Assembly (NCBI GenBank): GCA_963575745.1
Contig: CAUYUJ010021036.1
Coordinates: 1-60,000, forward strand
Length of the DNA: 60,000 nt
Direction of reading: 5' to 3'
Origin: Prorocentrum cordatum
Taxonomy: Eukaryota > Sar > Dinophyceae > Prorocentrales > Prorocentraceae
Shown here: piece by piece, positions 42,680-53,710 of the stretch
Layout of the letters: every line of letters starts with the position of its first letter
Position numbering within the stretch: the stretch's first letter is position 1
Made by a program: the position numbers and the translations under genes
The notes under the pieces: generated by a model
Seen by the model: the letters and a program-made list of their open reading frames with translations, nothing else
The model's database searches: none
Told to the model about the DNA's origin: nothing

Positions 42680-44562
42680 ATGGTGCTCTGGTCTCTGGCA
42701 GCGCTGCGCCTCATCAATTCTGGCGCAGACGCAGTCGGCATCAAGCGCCGCCTGGAGATTGCTGAGGAGGAACTTCGTGCAACTCAAGGAGGCTCCGACG
42801 AAGTGCAGCGTGATTCCTCAGGGCGCGGGGGCGTCTGGCAGCGGCTTCTGCGCGGCGCTGATCCTGCGTCTTCGAGTCGACCATCTGCTCAACGAGATGG
42901 ATTATTTGACGATCTCAGAGCTGATTGGGCGCGTGGCAGAGTGACGAGTTCACAAGTGCAGCGGTGCGCGCTGGGGGCTGCGAGACAAGGTGCTTCTGGC
43001 ATGGATGCCCTCGGACATGCGGGGACGAGCGGGAAACATCAGCACAACCTGTTTCGCGATATGCTCCGCATATTCGGGCAACCAGTCGGCTCTCCAGTGT
43101 TTGATTGGGCTGAGATTCCGACTTCGGCTTCTGCTAAGACACCGCATCCTTTCCTGATGCCACATAAGTTTTTTGCAAGTCTGTGCGCTCATCAACGTGA
43201 GATGTTCAAGTCTGCCTTGTGGGCCGAGAGGGGCATGCCATCAATTCTGGGAGTCGATGAGCACCTCGGCTTTCGTGAGGCATCACCCAAACTTGTCTAA
43301 GAGGCTCTGGGGTTCCATAATCCCCCTGGGCGTCCATGCAGACGCGGGCGCTTTCAACAAACACGACTCAGTGTATGCTGTCTCGTTTAATTCCTTACTC
43401 GGGACAGGCAAAACGACTGCCAAGAGATTCTTGTTCACCGCCCTTCGGAAGTCGACTATGCGGGCTGATTCTTTGGACGCAGTGCTTCGGATTCTTTCTT
43501 GGTCTCTGAACGTGCTCTTGAGCGGAACCACTCCGAGCGAGGATTGGGCGGGTCGCCAGCTGCGCGGCAGCGGCGTGCCTTTAGCCAACGGCTGGCGCGG
43601 GGCACTCTGCCAAATACGTGGAGATTGGGCTTTTTATTGTGAATGCTTTGGGTTTCCTCAATGGAACTGCGCTGTTCGCATGTGCCCATTCTGTCAAGCA
43701 TCATCCACGATACGGGACTTGTTGTGGGCGAATACTCGGGCCAACGCTGGTTGGCGTAGAACTGCTTGGAGCCACGAGGGCTACCTCAATTTCTTACGGG
43801 TCAGCGGGCTTGCAGTGCCTGTATTGCTTGCGCTGGTCGTCGGATTCCGCCTGGAATGTATAATGGTCGACGTGCTTCACACTGTCGACCAAGGTGTCGC
43901 GAGCCACATCATTGCTAGCGTAATGTGGTACATATCAGTGGTGAAGTCAAGGTTCGGCGGCGCGAACCAGGAGGATAAAGTGAAACTCCTCACCAAACAC
44001 ATGCATCAATGGTATCTGGATTTCAAGCCAGGGTCTCGCTTGGCTGGCAAATTGACCGTCGACCGCATCCGCGCGTCGGGGCAATGGCCAAAGCTCAAAG
44101 CGAAGGCAGCGGCGACAAGGCATCTTGCCCGTTACGCTTTGCACTTGATGGACACATTTGGATCCGACGGAGGCGTAGACGGCAAGATCACCATGATTTG
44201 CAGACTCCTTTGCCGTTTCTACGACATATTGGAAAGCGAGTCGCAGTTCTTTTGCGACAGTGCAAGGCGTGAAGTTCCGATTTTGGGCCAACGCTTAGCT
44301 GAGTTGTACATGTCAGTATCATTGCACTTCTTTGACCGTGGCGAGAAGCTATTCAAAATGATGCCCAAACTACATTTATGGGAACATTTGACATAATTCC
44401 AAGTGTTGGAGTTCGGCAACCCTTCGTTTTATTGGACATGCGCAGATGAAGATTTGGTTGGGACGATGATTGAAATAGCCGAATCAGTGCATCCCGCAAC
44501 GCTGGCGGCGAGTGTGCTGTTCAAGTGGCGTCTGGTCTTCTTTGCCCAAGATGAACATTGAA
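42680..44562 (+). pseudogene. DDE-transposase-like retrogene, one frameshift and one nonsense codon
   Basis: From ATG 42680 the frame runs through GKHQHNLFRDMLRIFGQPVG and HPFLMPHKFFASLCAHQREM to GMPS near 43241. An extra A shifts the frame, and FWESMSTSAFVRHHPNLSKR continues in the next frame. Features: PLGVHADAGAF (candidate first Asp), a MCPFC Cys pair after RGDWAFYCECFGFPQWN, VDVLHTVDQGVASHI (candidate second Asp), LTVDRIRASGQWPKLKAKAA, and KLFKMMPKLHLWEHL. An in-frame TAA follows at 44394-44396, and the coding-like tail FGNPSFYWTCADEDLVGTMI runs to TGA at 44560-44562. The D...C-x2-C...D...DED layout suggests a DDE-type transposase, but I cannot name the superfamily. There are no introns and a leader relic stands upstream, so this copy came from mRNA. 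No terminal inverted repeats found. Confidence 0.65.
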
Positions 44563-45290
44563 TAGATCCTTTCGCTGCCTGGCAGCGCGGCGGTAGCCGA
44601 GAACAAAAAGAAACACGAACAGACTAACAAGCACACGAACAGACGCAGACACAGACACGGACACAGACACTTACGCAGACGCAGACACAGGCACGCACGC
44701 ACACAAACACAAACACTGGCCTCCTTACCACTCTCCTCTTTCCCTTTCCCGCCCCTCTGCCCCTCCCCTTCCTTCCCTCCCTCCCGTTTCTCCTTCCCTG
44801 CCTCCCTCCTTCCCTCGGTCCCTCCTTCCACCCCTTCCCCTCCCTCCCCCTTTCCGCCCTCCACCTACTATTATGCCTTATGTGATGGTTGCCGCTAAAA
44901 CCGTTTCGTCCGCCCCGATGAGCGCTCTCGCCTTGGCGCCTGCCACGTTCCCTCTGCACAGACTCATTCGGAGTACTGCTATCCCTTCTCCTCCGACGGC
45001 GTGTAAGACGGCGCCCCGATCCACCCGCGCGTTGTTGATGTGTTTTGTTTGTGCGTGCTCCTTCCGCCGCAGCCATATCGGTTCAATCCAACACGGTTGA
45101 TGCATTTATGTATTATGCACATTCGATATATTTTTAAGCATAGATGTGCAACTTTCTACACACACAACACATCATTATACACATCAAAAATGCACATTTC
45201 CTATGGAAATGCACATGCAGATTGATATTCGATGTGTAAAGGCCTTGCGTGGTGACTGGAAATGCACATATATACATAAAAATCCATTAA
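44563..45290. other. No secure gene; ACAGAC repeat and pyrimidine tract
   Basis: 44640-44715 repeats CAGACACAGACACGGACA. 44720-44870 is CCCTCCTTCC-rich. 44875-45105 is open on both strands without a decisive frame. 45110-45290 is AT-rich, with ATGCACATTTCC and a near-inverted GGAAATGCACAT pair (45190-45212). Confidence 0.5.
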
Positions 45291-45807
45291 TTGAGTGTCG
45301 GGGGAGCTCGCGAGGCCAAGAAGCAGAAGGCCTCATCGGCGGCGGCGGCTGAGGCCGACGTGGATGGCGGCGCCAGCGGCGCCGGTGGAGAGCCTGGCAG
45401 CGGGGGTGCTGCGAAGTCCGGCACCGGCGAGAATGCCGCCGAGGAGGCGGCCAGGCCGGCATGGAACCAGAGGGGCGCGAAGATCGCGGACGCCATGAAG
45501 TTGCACGAGAAGTGGAGCGGCGAGCAAGATGAGAGCGTGGTGAGCTTGATCGCCAAGGCGAAGATCGCCTTACAGGCCGTGGCCGCCTCCGACCCGGGGA
45601 TCGCGACCACGTGCTGCCGCGACGCGGACATCCCGAGGAACAGGCTCCACGCGCTGAGGTTGGTCAAGGGCGGCGCGGAGAGCGCCAATGCCGTGATGGA
45701 GCTGAAGGCCGCGACGGGCGACCAGGCGACTCCCCTGAAGGAGGGGGAGCAGCCGGCTGAGCAGCAGGAGGAGGGCCAGGAGACGCAGGCGGCGCCAGGC
45801 ACTCCAG
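45291..45807 (+). CDS. Gene B exon 1 of those visible: Ala/Gly-rich, then helical
   Basis: The frame opens after a stop at about 45288. It reads Ala/Gly/Glu-rich sequence, then WNQRGAKIADAMKLHEKWSG, VVSLIAKAKIALQAVAASDP and NRLHALRLVKGGAESANAVM, and ends GTPG at a phase-1 GT donor (45808). The true acceptor lies within 45291-45315 because no ATG precedes it. Splicing to 46824 is exactly in phase. Family unknown. Confidence 0.6.
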
Positions 45808-46823
45808 GTCGGGACGGGGCCCTCGGGCCCTCAACTCCAATCTTGAGCTATATGGCGCAGGGGGGAGGTAGAGGGTAGAGGGTAGAGGGGAGGAGGAGGA
45901 GAAGGCGAAGGAGGAAGGAGGAGGGGGGAGGGGGGAGTGGGGAGTTCTTATGGAATTGCGACCCCCCTTAGGCCTTAGGCCCTCGGCCCTCGGCCCTCGG
46001 GCCCTCGGCCCTAGGCCCTAGGCTGCGCCGAGAGAGATTGGGGATAGGGGATTGGGGATAGGGGATAGGGGGGGAAGGGCGCCCTGCAGCTGGCAAATGG
46101 CAAATGCGGTGCCCAATGCCATCCACCCCGCACCCCTCACCCCAACCCCCGACCGAGTGGCTCGCGCCATTCCCTCGACCCTCTGGCCCCCTGACCTCGC
46201 GACGCAGGTCAGAAGCATCATGGATCATATGAGGGGCTCTAGAGATGCTTTACTGGGGCCTCCTGGAGTGCTCTCGGATGCATCTGGGGGGAGGGGTGCT
46301 TTTCGGAGCCCCCTGGGAAATCTGGAAACCATTGGGGGGCCTCCTGGATAGCTCTTGCCCTCTTACCCTTTACCTTACCCCTTACCCCTTACTCTGGGCT
46401 CTGGGCCCTGGGCCCCTGGCCCCTGGCCTCCCATATTATCGGCCAGCTTGTCTCCTCGCCGCTCGCCTCCCCCCCCCTCCTCCTCCTCTCCCACGGGCCC
46501 GCGGGCCTGCTGCCTGCAGCGGCGCGGGCGCTGCGGCCTCCTCTTCACTTGCGTCGGCCCCTGGCGCGGGGAACTGGGCAGGGGGGGGCGAGATGGGGGG
46601 GGGCAGAGGAGGGGGGGGGGGAGGGGAGAGGGTGGCGCTGGAGGCTGGAGGCGGAGGGGGGAGGGGAGAGGAGGGAGATGGGGATATGACTGACGACTGG
46701 AGCGGGTGAGGAGGTGGGAGGAGGGAGGAGGAGGAGGCGGAGGAGGAGGAGGAGGAGAGGAGGAGGAGAAGGAGGAGGAGGGTGGAGGGGAGAGAGAAGA
46801 GAGAAGGAGGGAGTGTGACTCAG
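45808..46823 (+). other. Gene B intron (1016 nt)
   Basis: The donor is GTCGGG and the acceptor GACTCAG. It contains CCTCGGCCCT repeats (45975-46020), GGGGATAGGGGATTGGGGAT (46035-46070), CTTACCCCTTACCCC (46370-46392) and GGAGGAGGAG (46710-46790). The inner half is open in several frames through composition only. Confidence 0.6.
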
Positions 46824-47490
46824 GTGGCGCTGACGCCTCGTTGCCGGCTCTCATTATCTCCGACGAGGACAAGGAGTTCATCAATAACAACTTCTTGCCT
46901 GACCCCCCGCCAGAGAGCTGCCCGGCTCCATGCGTTCAGGAGTGCATGGAGGGCCTCAAGCTCGCGAGGGAAAAGTTGGGCTTCGATATCGAGGCGGAGA
47001 AAATGATGAAGGCGGCATTGGAGAGAGGGGCGACGACCGACGCCGAGTTTGAGGCACGCTCGCCGAGAACCTTCGTGAAGCCGAAGGCGAAGTCTGCCGC
47101 TAAGTCGCCCGCGAGCAATGCGTCGACAATCGTGGTGGCAGGCGATGAAGCAGACGCCGCCAGGCTCCGCGCGTACACCGCCAAGGTCGACGTAAATGCT
47201 GGCAACTGCGGTGACGGCACCTTCGGCGTTGGTATGATGCCCCCATCTCGCCAGTACCGCGGCCTCTTGACAATGTCAGAGTTCCAGACCATCCCGACGG
47301 AGATCAAGAGGTGCATGTCCAAGGTGGGGCTTTCCGCGGTGTCGCAGCGCTGGAAGGCGAACAAGACTGCCCTCACGGAGCTCCAGTCGATGGTCAGAGC
47401 GGCCGAGGCCAGGGTGGCCACAGCGCTTCAGCAGGCGAGGCAGAAGAGCTCTTCTGGAGGAGACGCGGGATTTGAGATTAGAGCCAATAG
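46824..47490 (+). CDS. Gene B middle exon
   Basis: Joined to 45807 it reads GADASLPALIISDEDKEFIN, then APCVQECMEGLKLAREKLGF, FVKPKAKSAAKSPASNASTI, FGVGMMPPSRQYRGLLTMSE, and ends in a coiled-coil-like stretch (NKTALTELQSMVRAAEARVA to LQQARQKSS). The exon end is not fixed, lying between about 47450 and 47530. After that the DNA is GGGGGCCAGG and GTGGAGGG repeats. Function unknown. Confidence 0.6.
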
Positions 47491-47834
47491 CACCGATGGG
47501 GATGATGGGGGGAGAGGGCGGAGGGTGGGGGGGCGATGGGAGGACCAGGGGGCCGGGGACCAGGGGCCAGGGGGCCAGGGCCCATCCACCCACCCACCGC
47601 CCGACATCCCCGGCGCCTCCCCCATCGCCCATCACCCAGCACCACCGCCACCACGCCTCCGCGGAGTCCAATGGAGGGATGGAGGGAGGTGTGCGAGAGG
47701 AGGGGAGGGGGGAGGGGGAGTGGGGAGTGGGGAGTGGGGAGCGGGTGGAGGTGGAGGGTGGAGGTAGCGCGTTGGGTGGAGGGTGGAGGGTGGAGGGTGG
47801 AGGAACATGTGATCTGACAGCGGGGGGCGGTTAG

Positions 47835-48842
47835 CTCTTGGATGGGTCCTCGGAGGCAACGGCGATGCCGCGGCCAAGAAGAAGACGGCGCACGACCATG
47901 TCCTGGCGCTCGTCGCGCAGGCGGGCAGCGAGGCCAAGGCGAACGTCGTGGACCTTCCGGAGGCGCACATCGAGCCCGACGGCATGTTCGATCCGGCCGT
48001 GCCGTGCTTGATCGGGAACATCCCCGCGTCCATGGAGATTCGCGGGCAGTGCATAGCCTACTTGGAGAGCTTCCCAGGCGCGGAGGAGAAGGCAAAGAAT
48101 CGCAGGGGCCAGAAAGCCCTCATTCCATCTGCCGCCGAGGGCTAGGAGAAAGTCCTGATGTCCCTCTTCCACGCGTCCCAGCGGGTGCTCTTGACCCCGG
48201 AGGAGATGAAGCCCGACTCGCTGCGGTGCGCCTTGATCCCGAGCATCTTCGTCGTGGACAAGAAGCTTGAGACCTCGGCCTTCGAGCTGGGGCAGTTGCC
48301 CACGCTGAGGTTGTGCATCAGCGGCAGCAAGAACTCGTCGTGGTCAGCGGTGCCGCGGTCCACCAGTACATGGACAGCCTGGGCGAGAAATACGACGCGA
48401 AGCAGATCACGGGGCTTCTGCGCGACATCACGGCCAAGGACCTCGAGGCCTTCGTCGCGCAGGGCCATGCCGTCTGGCATGGCAGGCAGGAGGCGGGCCA
48501 GGGCATATATATTTGCCTCCGGGGCACCTCTTCTGGGAGCAGATTGGCGACTCGGACTTCGGCGGCGCCAAGGCCGTCCTGCTGCTCAACCAGAAAGAGG
48601 ACGGCACCGGCAAAGACACGGAGTCGCTGTTGTCGGACACGTGCAAGGTGCTGATGCAGCACTCGAGCACGAACGCGCTGACGACGGCCGCCCGCGACGT
48701 CCTGTCGTCGAAGAAGGCGGCGCGAAGGCCCCGAGGGGCCGAGGGGCCGAGGGCCGAGGGGCATCGGGCGCTCGCTGCTCGCTTGAGGCCTGAGGGGATT
48801 GCGCGGCAATCTAGACGCTCAGCGAGAGCAGGTAGTAATTAG
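47835..48842 (+). pseudogene. Gene B 3' part with cupin-like end: nonsense codon and two frameshifts
   Basis: After an acceptor at 47834 or 47855 (both phase 1), the frame reads GNGDAAAKKKTAHDHVLALV to QKALIPSAAEG, then TAG at 48143-48145, and the same frame continues EKVLMSLFHASQRVLLTPEE. Near 48334 a missing base moves the text to LVVVSGAAVHQYMDSLGEKY and LEAFVAQGHAVWHG. Near 48517 another missing base moves it to LPPGHLFWEQIGDSDFGGAK and LLNQKEDGTGKDTESLLSDT. The LPPGH...WE pattern with preceding GIYIC resembles a cupin/JmjC-type barrel strand, which is a weak call. Protein-like sequence ends near 48720, and the last frame stops at 48840-48842. Three defects within 400 bases argue for decay rather than chance error. 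Confidence 0.55.
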
Positions 48843-50787
48843 TAGGTGGAGAACTGAAGGGGTAGGGGGAGGAGGGGGGAGGAGGAGGGAAGAGGAGGAG
48901 GAGGTGGAGTAGGATCAGAATGAGGACGAGAAGGAGGAGGTCGAGGAGGAGGGGGAGGAGTGATGATGATGAGGAGGAGGAGGAGGAGGAGGAGGAGGAG
49001 GAGGAGGGAGGAGGTCAACGACGAGAGGCGAGGAGGAGAGAATGGATATGATGAGAATCTGCGAGGGGTGAGGGGGGCTGACGATGTCAGAAAATAAGGG
49101 GGGGGGGAATGAGGGGGGCATGGGGCATGGGGTGACCTGGAGGAGGGAATGGGGGCAGCGGGCAGAGGGGGGAAACATATCGGAGTTTGGAGGGGAAGGG
49201 AAAGGGGAAAAGGCTTCTGCGATCGGCGCCGTGTAGTTATGCGGGATTCGGCGCGCGGCGTGCTCTCGGCGAGGGGCGAGAAGAACGGTTACCTAGCCTG
49301 ACGGCTGACGGTTGACGGCGGCGATCACGATGGCGATGTCGATGACGATGGTGATAGCGACGATGATGATGATGATGGTGAGGATGATGATTTTGTGATG
49401 AGGGTTGCGACGTTGCGATTCTGGCGGCGATGGCGATGATGGCGAGGAGGAGGGAGGAGGGGATGAGGAGGAGGAGGAGGAGGAGGAGGGAGAAGGTGGA
49501 GGGGGATAAAGAGGAGGGAGGAGGAGAGGAGGATAGGGTTCTTCCGCCTGGGGACGTGGTGGCGCGGGAGCTGGAGATGGACCTTCCGGCCTGGCCGTGG
49601 TGCCCAGCCCCCGGCCTGGCAACGCGTTCTTCCGCCTGGGGACGCGGTGGCGCGGGAGCTGGAGATGGAGGGGAGGGGGGGGGAGGGGGAGGGAGGAGGG
49701 AGGGGGATAGGAGAGATAGCAGAGATGATGCACAGGGCGGCAAGGCATCGGGTGGCGGGTGAGCACTGGGCATGGGCATGCGTTTTGTGGTTAGGCATTG
49801 CAGTTCAGTTCAGTAGCCTCGCGTCCGGACGGCGCGCGAGCAGGGCGAAACCGTGGGCGTGGTTCTCAAATGTCTGCTCTCCTCTTTCACTCCCTCATTC
49901 CCTACCGTTATCTCCTCCCTCAATCCCTATTTCCTATTTCCTCTCTCTCATTATCGCCCCCCGTTATCTCCTCCCTCATGTCCTCCTTGCACCTCTCTCG
50001 TTACCTCGTCCCGTTATCTCCAACTTCCCCTTGCCCGCCCGTTCTCTCCTCCCTCGCTCCCTCCCTCATCCCCCCTTCCCCTTCCTCGTGCCTCCTCCGT
50101 CCTCCGTCCCCCGTCCTCCCCTCACCCCTCACCCCTCATTCGTCTCCACCCTCCATCCCTCCATCTCTCGCGCCCTCCTTGCCGTCTCTGGATCCCACAT
50201 TCTCCTATTATCCCTCCCCCCTCCCCCCTTCCCCCATCCCCCATCGCCCTCCTCCCCGCCCCCTCCTCCCTCCCCCCTCCTCCATCCTTCATCCTTCCTC
50301 CCTCGTCCCTCATCCCTCATTCCTCCTCCCTCTTCCCTTCCCCGTCCCACGTCCCACTTTCGTACCTCGCTGCTCTCTCCTCCCTCTCCCCCCACTCCGC
50401 CGACGCCAGGCCTGCGGCTGGCGGGCGGCGGCGCGGGCCGGCGCGGCGACCGCGGGCCGCGCGAGCCGAAAGGGCGCGGCCCGCGGAGGAGGAGGAGGAG
50501 GAGGAGGAGGAGGAGGAGGAGGAGGAGGGAGGGGGAGGAGGCGGGAGGAGGGAGGACGGGGATACGGAGGAGCAGGAAAATGATGAGGAAACCGGAAGAA
50601 GGTAAGGAGAAGGAATCAGAGGGCGACGGAGGAGAAGAGGATGAAACGGGGAACGAAAGTTGAAGAGGACGACGGCGACGACGACGACGACGGCGGCGAC
50701 GACGACGACAAGACGACGACGACGACGACGCCGGCGGCGTCGGCTCTCGGGGCGCCCTGGCCCCTGGCACCCCCCGCGGGCCCGCGG

Positions 50788-50844
<57 letters not shown>

Positions 50845-51738
50845 CGCCGGCGTCGTCGTCGTCGTCGCCGTCGTCGTCTTCGGCGTCGCCGTTTCCGGCA
50901 GCGGCGGCGACAGACCCCCCCCTGGAGCTCAAATGCAAAATTGCATGATGCGCAGACCCCCCCCCTGGAAGTCACATGAAAATTGCATGATGCGCAGACC
51001 CCCCCCCCCCCAAGACCTCAAACGTATCCGTTTTCATGTCTGAACCAAGAGATCTGCATTCCCAAGTCGACCAGAACACCTTTACTAAGCAAGAGAGGAG
51101 AGGAGGAGGGAAGAGAGGGGGGGGGCGGGAAATGGAGAACGGAGACCGCAGTGCTCTATTCAAAACGAGTACCCAACGCAGGAGGGCTGGGAAAAAAGGC
51201 TTTCGCCCGCACGGCCGCCCCGCGGTAAACGTAAGGAGAATGACCCACGTAATAATAACGAATCGTGTCTCCGCCCACGCCGCCGCCCCATGGCATCAGA
51301 ATGAACATCGGAGTTGGAATTGGAACACTAGCGTAAAATTACCCTGCGACGTACCCAACCCAATGGTATCAAGTGGCAAGCGGAGTAGGGAAACATGAGC
51401 AGGAACCGTGACAGTGCAGGCGCGGCGATTTGTAGTGCGACCTACATGTGATGCGTAATGTTGCACGACTCACAGAACAGCAATCGATAAGACGAGGAGT
51501 ATGTCTCAAGGCTTGTTAAACAATAGCGGGGGCGGGATCGAGGGACAGGAGAAGGACGAACCCAGTAGGAAGGGGCGAGGAACCATCGCAGCAGCAGCAC
51601 CATGAATGCATAAGGTAACAGGAGGACTAGGGCGGCGATGATGAAAGAGGAGGGAGGAAGCAAGAGACTGTTTCGTTTTTGCAGGAGCTCGGTCAACGCA
51701 TGCCTGCTGCCTGTCCACAGGATCATACCTGTTTATAT
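48843..51738. other. No gene seen; GA-rich, CTCC, GAC/GTC and direct repeats
   Basis: 48860-49015 is GAGGAGG. 49330-49440 is GATGATGGTGA. 49548-49590 and 49628-49670 are two copies of GTTCTTCCGCCTGGGGACG plus GGTGGCGCGGGAGCTGGAGA. 49870-50380 is CCTCCCTC-rich. 50490-50530 is GGAGGA. 50665-50740 (GACGAC) and 50787-50880 (GTCGTC) form an inverted pair. 50935-51005 has three copies of GCATGATGCGCAGACCCCCC. 51141-51196 is a dispersed module described separately. Confidence 0.55.
51130..51196 (+). repeat. Dispersed module, copy 1
   Basis: A purine-rich lead is followed by GACCGCAGTGCTCTATTCAA, AACGAGTACCCAACGCAGGA and GGGCTGGGAAA. Other copies are at 53895-53948, 58803-58852 and, inverted, about 56600-56690. 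The shared order, with a satellite or GA-rich tract just upstream, suggests one end of a dispersed repeat. Confidence 0.7.
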
Positions 51739-52265
51739 CTAGTGCAGGAAGCGATCGAGACCTAGCTCGCGCGCCAGCTTCTCTGCCTCCTTCCTGCATG
51801 TTGCAGTGCGGGAACTGAACTTCCGCAGTTTCTCCGCAAGGTCTGCCGGTGGGCCGCGGGCAAGAAAGTCAAGGCCGGGGTCGCGCACCATCAGTAGGTT
51901 GTCTATCGTCGTCGCCCTGGACAGCATCACGTAGAGGTGCAGCCACAGAGCGTTCAGGTCGTTCGCATCCTTGCACCCTGCGTCAACAATGACTCCGCGG
52001 TGCATGGTGCGGCCCTGGCAGGCAGTGGACGTCAGGACCTCGGCGTGGGAGATGACGAAGCCAGTGCGCGTGACCTTGTACTTGCGGAAGTCGAACGGGC
52101 TCGAGCTCTGTGGCTCGATGAAGACGAGGCCCGCTGCGTTCGCAGCGTCGATGCTGTCATCGAGCTCCTTGAGCTTCTTTCCGCAGGGACCACCCTTGTA
52201 CTTGTCCGCAGGGACCACCCTTGTACTTGCCCATGATGAACCGATCCGCGTCGCGGATCATGCGT
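51739..52265 (-). pseudogene. PIF1-type helicase C-terminal remnant
   Basis: The minus strand encodes DADRFIMGKYKGGPCG, then KKLKELDDSIDAANAAGLVF, FVISHAEVLTSTACQGRTMH (motif V-like, with the QGRT core), ALWLHLYVMLSRATTIDNLL (motif VI-like, with the YVxLSR core), MVRDPGLDFLARGPPADLAE and ELGLDRFLH before a stop at 51739. In PIF1/RecD-type superfamily 1B helicases these motifs bind ATP and DNA. The Walker A and B motifs are absent upstream, so only the last fifth or so of an enzyme remains. An exact 25-bp tandem duplication (52180-52229) also breaks the frame. PIF1 domains occur in host helicases and in Helitrons; no Rep motif is seen here. Confidence 0.7.
52180..52229 (-). repeat. Exact 25-bp tandem duplication in the helicase remnant
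   Basis: The 25 bases at 52180-52204 are repeated without change at 52205-52229 (both contain GCAGGGACCACCCTTGTACT). Because 25 is not a multiple of three, it shifts the frame between GPCG and KKLKE. Confidence 0.9.
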
Positions 52266-52639
52266 CACTCGCGCCGCGTGAGCACTGCTCGTGGTCAGGA
52301 ATCGGGAGTGATTCGAGGGCCCGACGGGCAACCTCACGACAGGGCTAGCACGTCTCGGTGATTGCCGCCGCCGCTGCAGCACGGGCCGGACTTCCCCCCC
52401 CCTTCCTTCTCCACCTCCACCCCATCGTTTTCCCCTTCCTCGTCTTCCGCTTTGCGATACTCGCGCGTTTCAAAATGGCGACCCAAGAAATTAATGTCAC
52501 AACCTGGCGATGGTGTAAGAATCGGGAATGATTCGCGGGCATGATGGGCAACCCCACTTCCGAGCCAAATCGCCACAGTGATCATTCATCATGCTCGTGG
52601 TCAAAAGAACTGAGTGACAAGAGAGCCCGAGGGGCAACC
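52266..52639. other. No gene seen; three diverged copies of a 45-bp phrase
   Basis: AATCGGGAGTGATTCGAGGG with GACGGGCAACCTCA (52299-52336) recurs as AATCGGGAATGATTCGCGGG (52521-52556) and more diverged at 52588-52635. It borders the satellite that follows. Confidence 0.55.
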
Positions 52640-53710
52640 TCACCTCTGAAACGACCCGCGTCAGTGGTGACAGTTTCCCAGAATGGCAGCCCCCCAGGGA
52701 CGGCGAGGTCTAATCTGAATCTGGGTGGTGCCTCACTCCGCGGGACTGACCAGCAGCCTTCGGAAGTGGTGACAGTTTCACAGATCGCAGCCCCCCCCCA
52801 GGGATGGTGATGTCTAATCTGAATCTGCGTGGTGCCTCACTCCGCTGGACCCACCAGCAGCCCTCGAACGTGGTGACCGTTTCGCAGATCGCAGACCCCC
52901 AGGGATGGCGAGGTCTAATCTGAATCTGCGTGGTTCCTCACTCCGCTGGACCCACCAGCAGCCCTCGAATGTGGCGACAGTTTCGCAGATCGCAGCCACC
53001 CAGGGATGGCGAGGTCTAATCTGAATCTGCGTGGTGCCTCACCCCGCTGGACCCACCAGCAGCCCTCGAATGTGGCGACAGTTTCGCAACCAGCAGCCCT
53101 CGAATGTGGCGTCAGTGTCGCAGATCGCAGCCCCCCAGGGATGGCGAGGTCTAGTCTGAATCTGCGCGGTGCCTCACTCCGCTGGACCCACCAGCAACCC
53201 TCGAAAGTGACGACAGTTTCGCAGATCGCAGCCCCCCAGGGACGGCGAGGTCTAATCTGAATTTGCGTGGTGCCTCACTCCGCTGGACCCACCAGCAGCC
53301 CTCGAAAGTGACGACAATTTCGCAGATCGCAAACCCCCAGGGATGGCGAGGTCTAATCTGAATCTGCGTGGTGCCTCACTCCGCTGGACCCACCAGCAGC
53401 CCTCGAAAGTCGAGGTCTAATCTGAATCTGCGTGGTGCCTCACTCCGCTGGACCCACCAGCAGCCCTCGAAAGTGACGACAGTTTCGCAGATCGCAGCCC
53501 CCCAGGGATGGCGAGGTCTAATCTGAATTTGCGTGGTGCCTCACCCCGCTGGACCCACCAGCAACCCTCGAATGTGGCGACAGTTTCGCATATCGCAGCC
53601 CCCCAGGGATGGCGAGGTCTAATCTGAATCTGCGTGGTGCCTCACTCCGCTGGACCCACCAGCAGCCCTCGAAAGTGGCGACAGTTTCACAGATTGCAGC
53701 CCCAAAGGGA
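52640..53710 (+). repeat. 101-bp tandem satellite, about ten copies
   Basis: GTCTAATCTGAATCTG starts at 52708, 52813, 52913 and 53014, and onwards, at intervals of about 100-105. Each unit also has GGTGCCTCACTCCGCTGGAC, CCACCAGCAGCCCTCGAA and GACAGTTTCGCAGATCGCAG. One shortened copy occurs near 53080 and one near 53408. It ends in a GAAGAGAGGAGG tract and the dispersed module. Confidence 0.9.

Noticed and set aside
44875-45105. Possible exon on either strand
   Set aside because: Both strands read as plausible protein, with no splice or start evidence to choose.
46359-46392. Telomere-like CCCTTACC repeats
   Set aside because: Short, irregular and within an intron; no TTTAGGG array.
49647-50663. 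Long Pro/Ser/Leu-rich ORFs
   Set aside because: They read through CCTCCCTC repeats in all three frames; composition alone keeps them open.
52640-53710. CRISPR-like regular array
   Set aside because: The whole 101-bp unit is conserved, including the stretches that would be spacers, so it is a tandem satellite.
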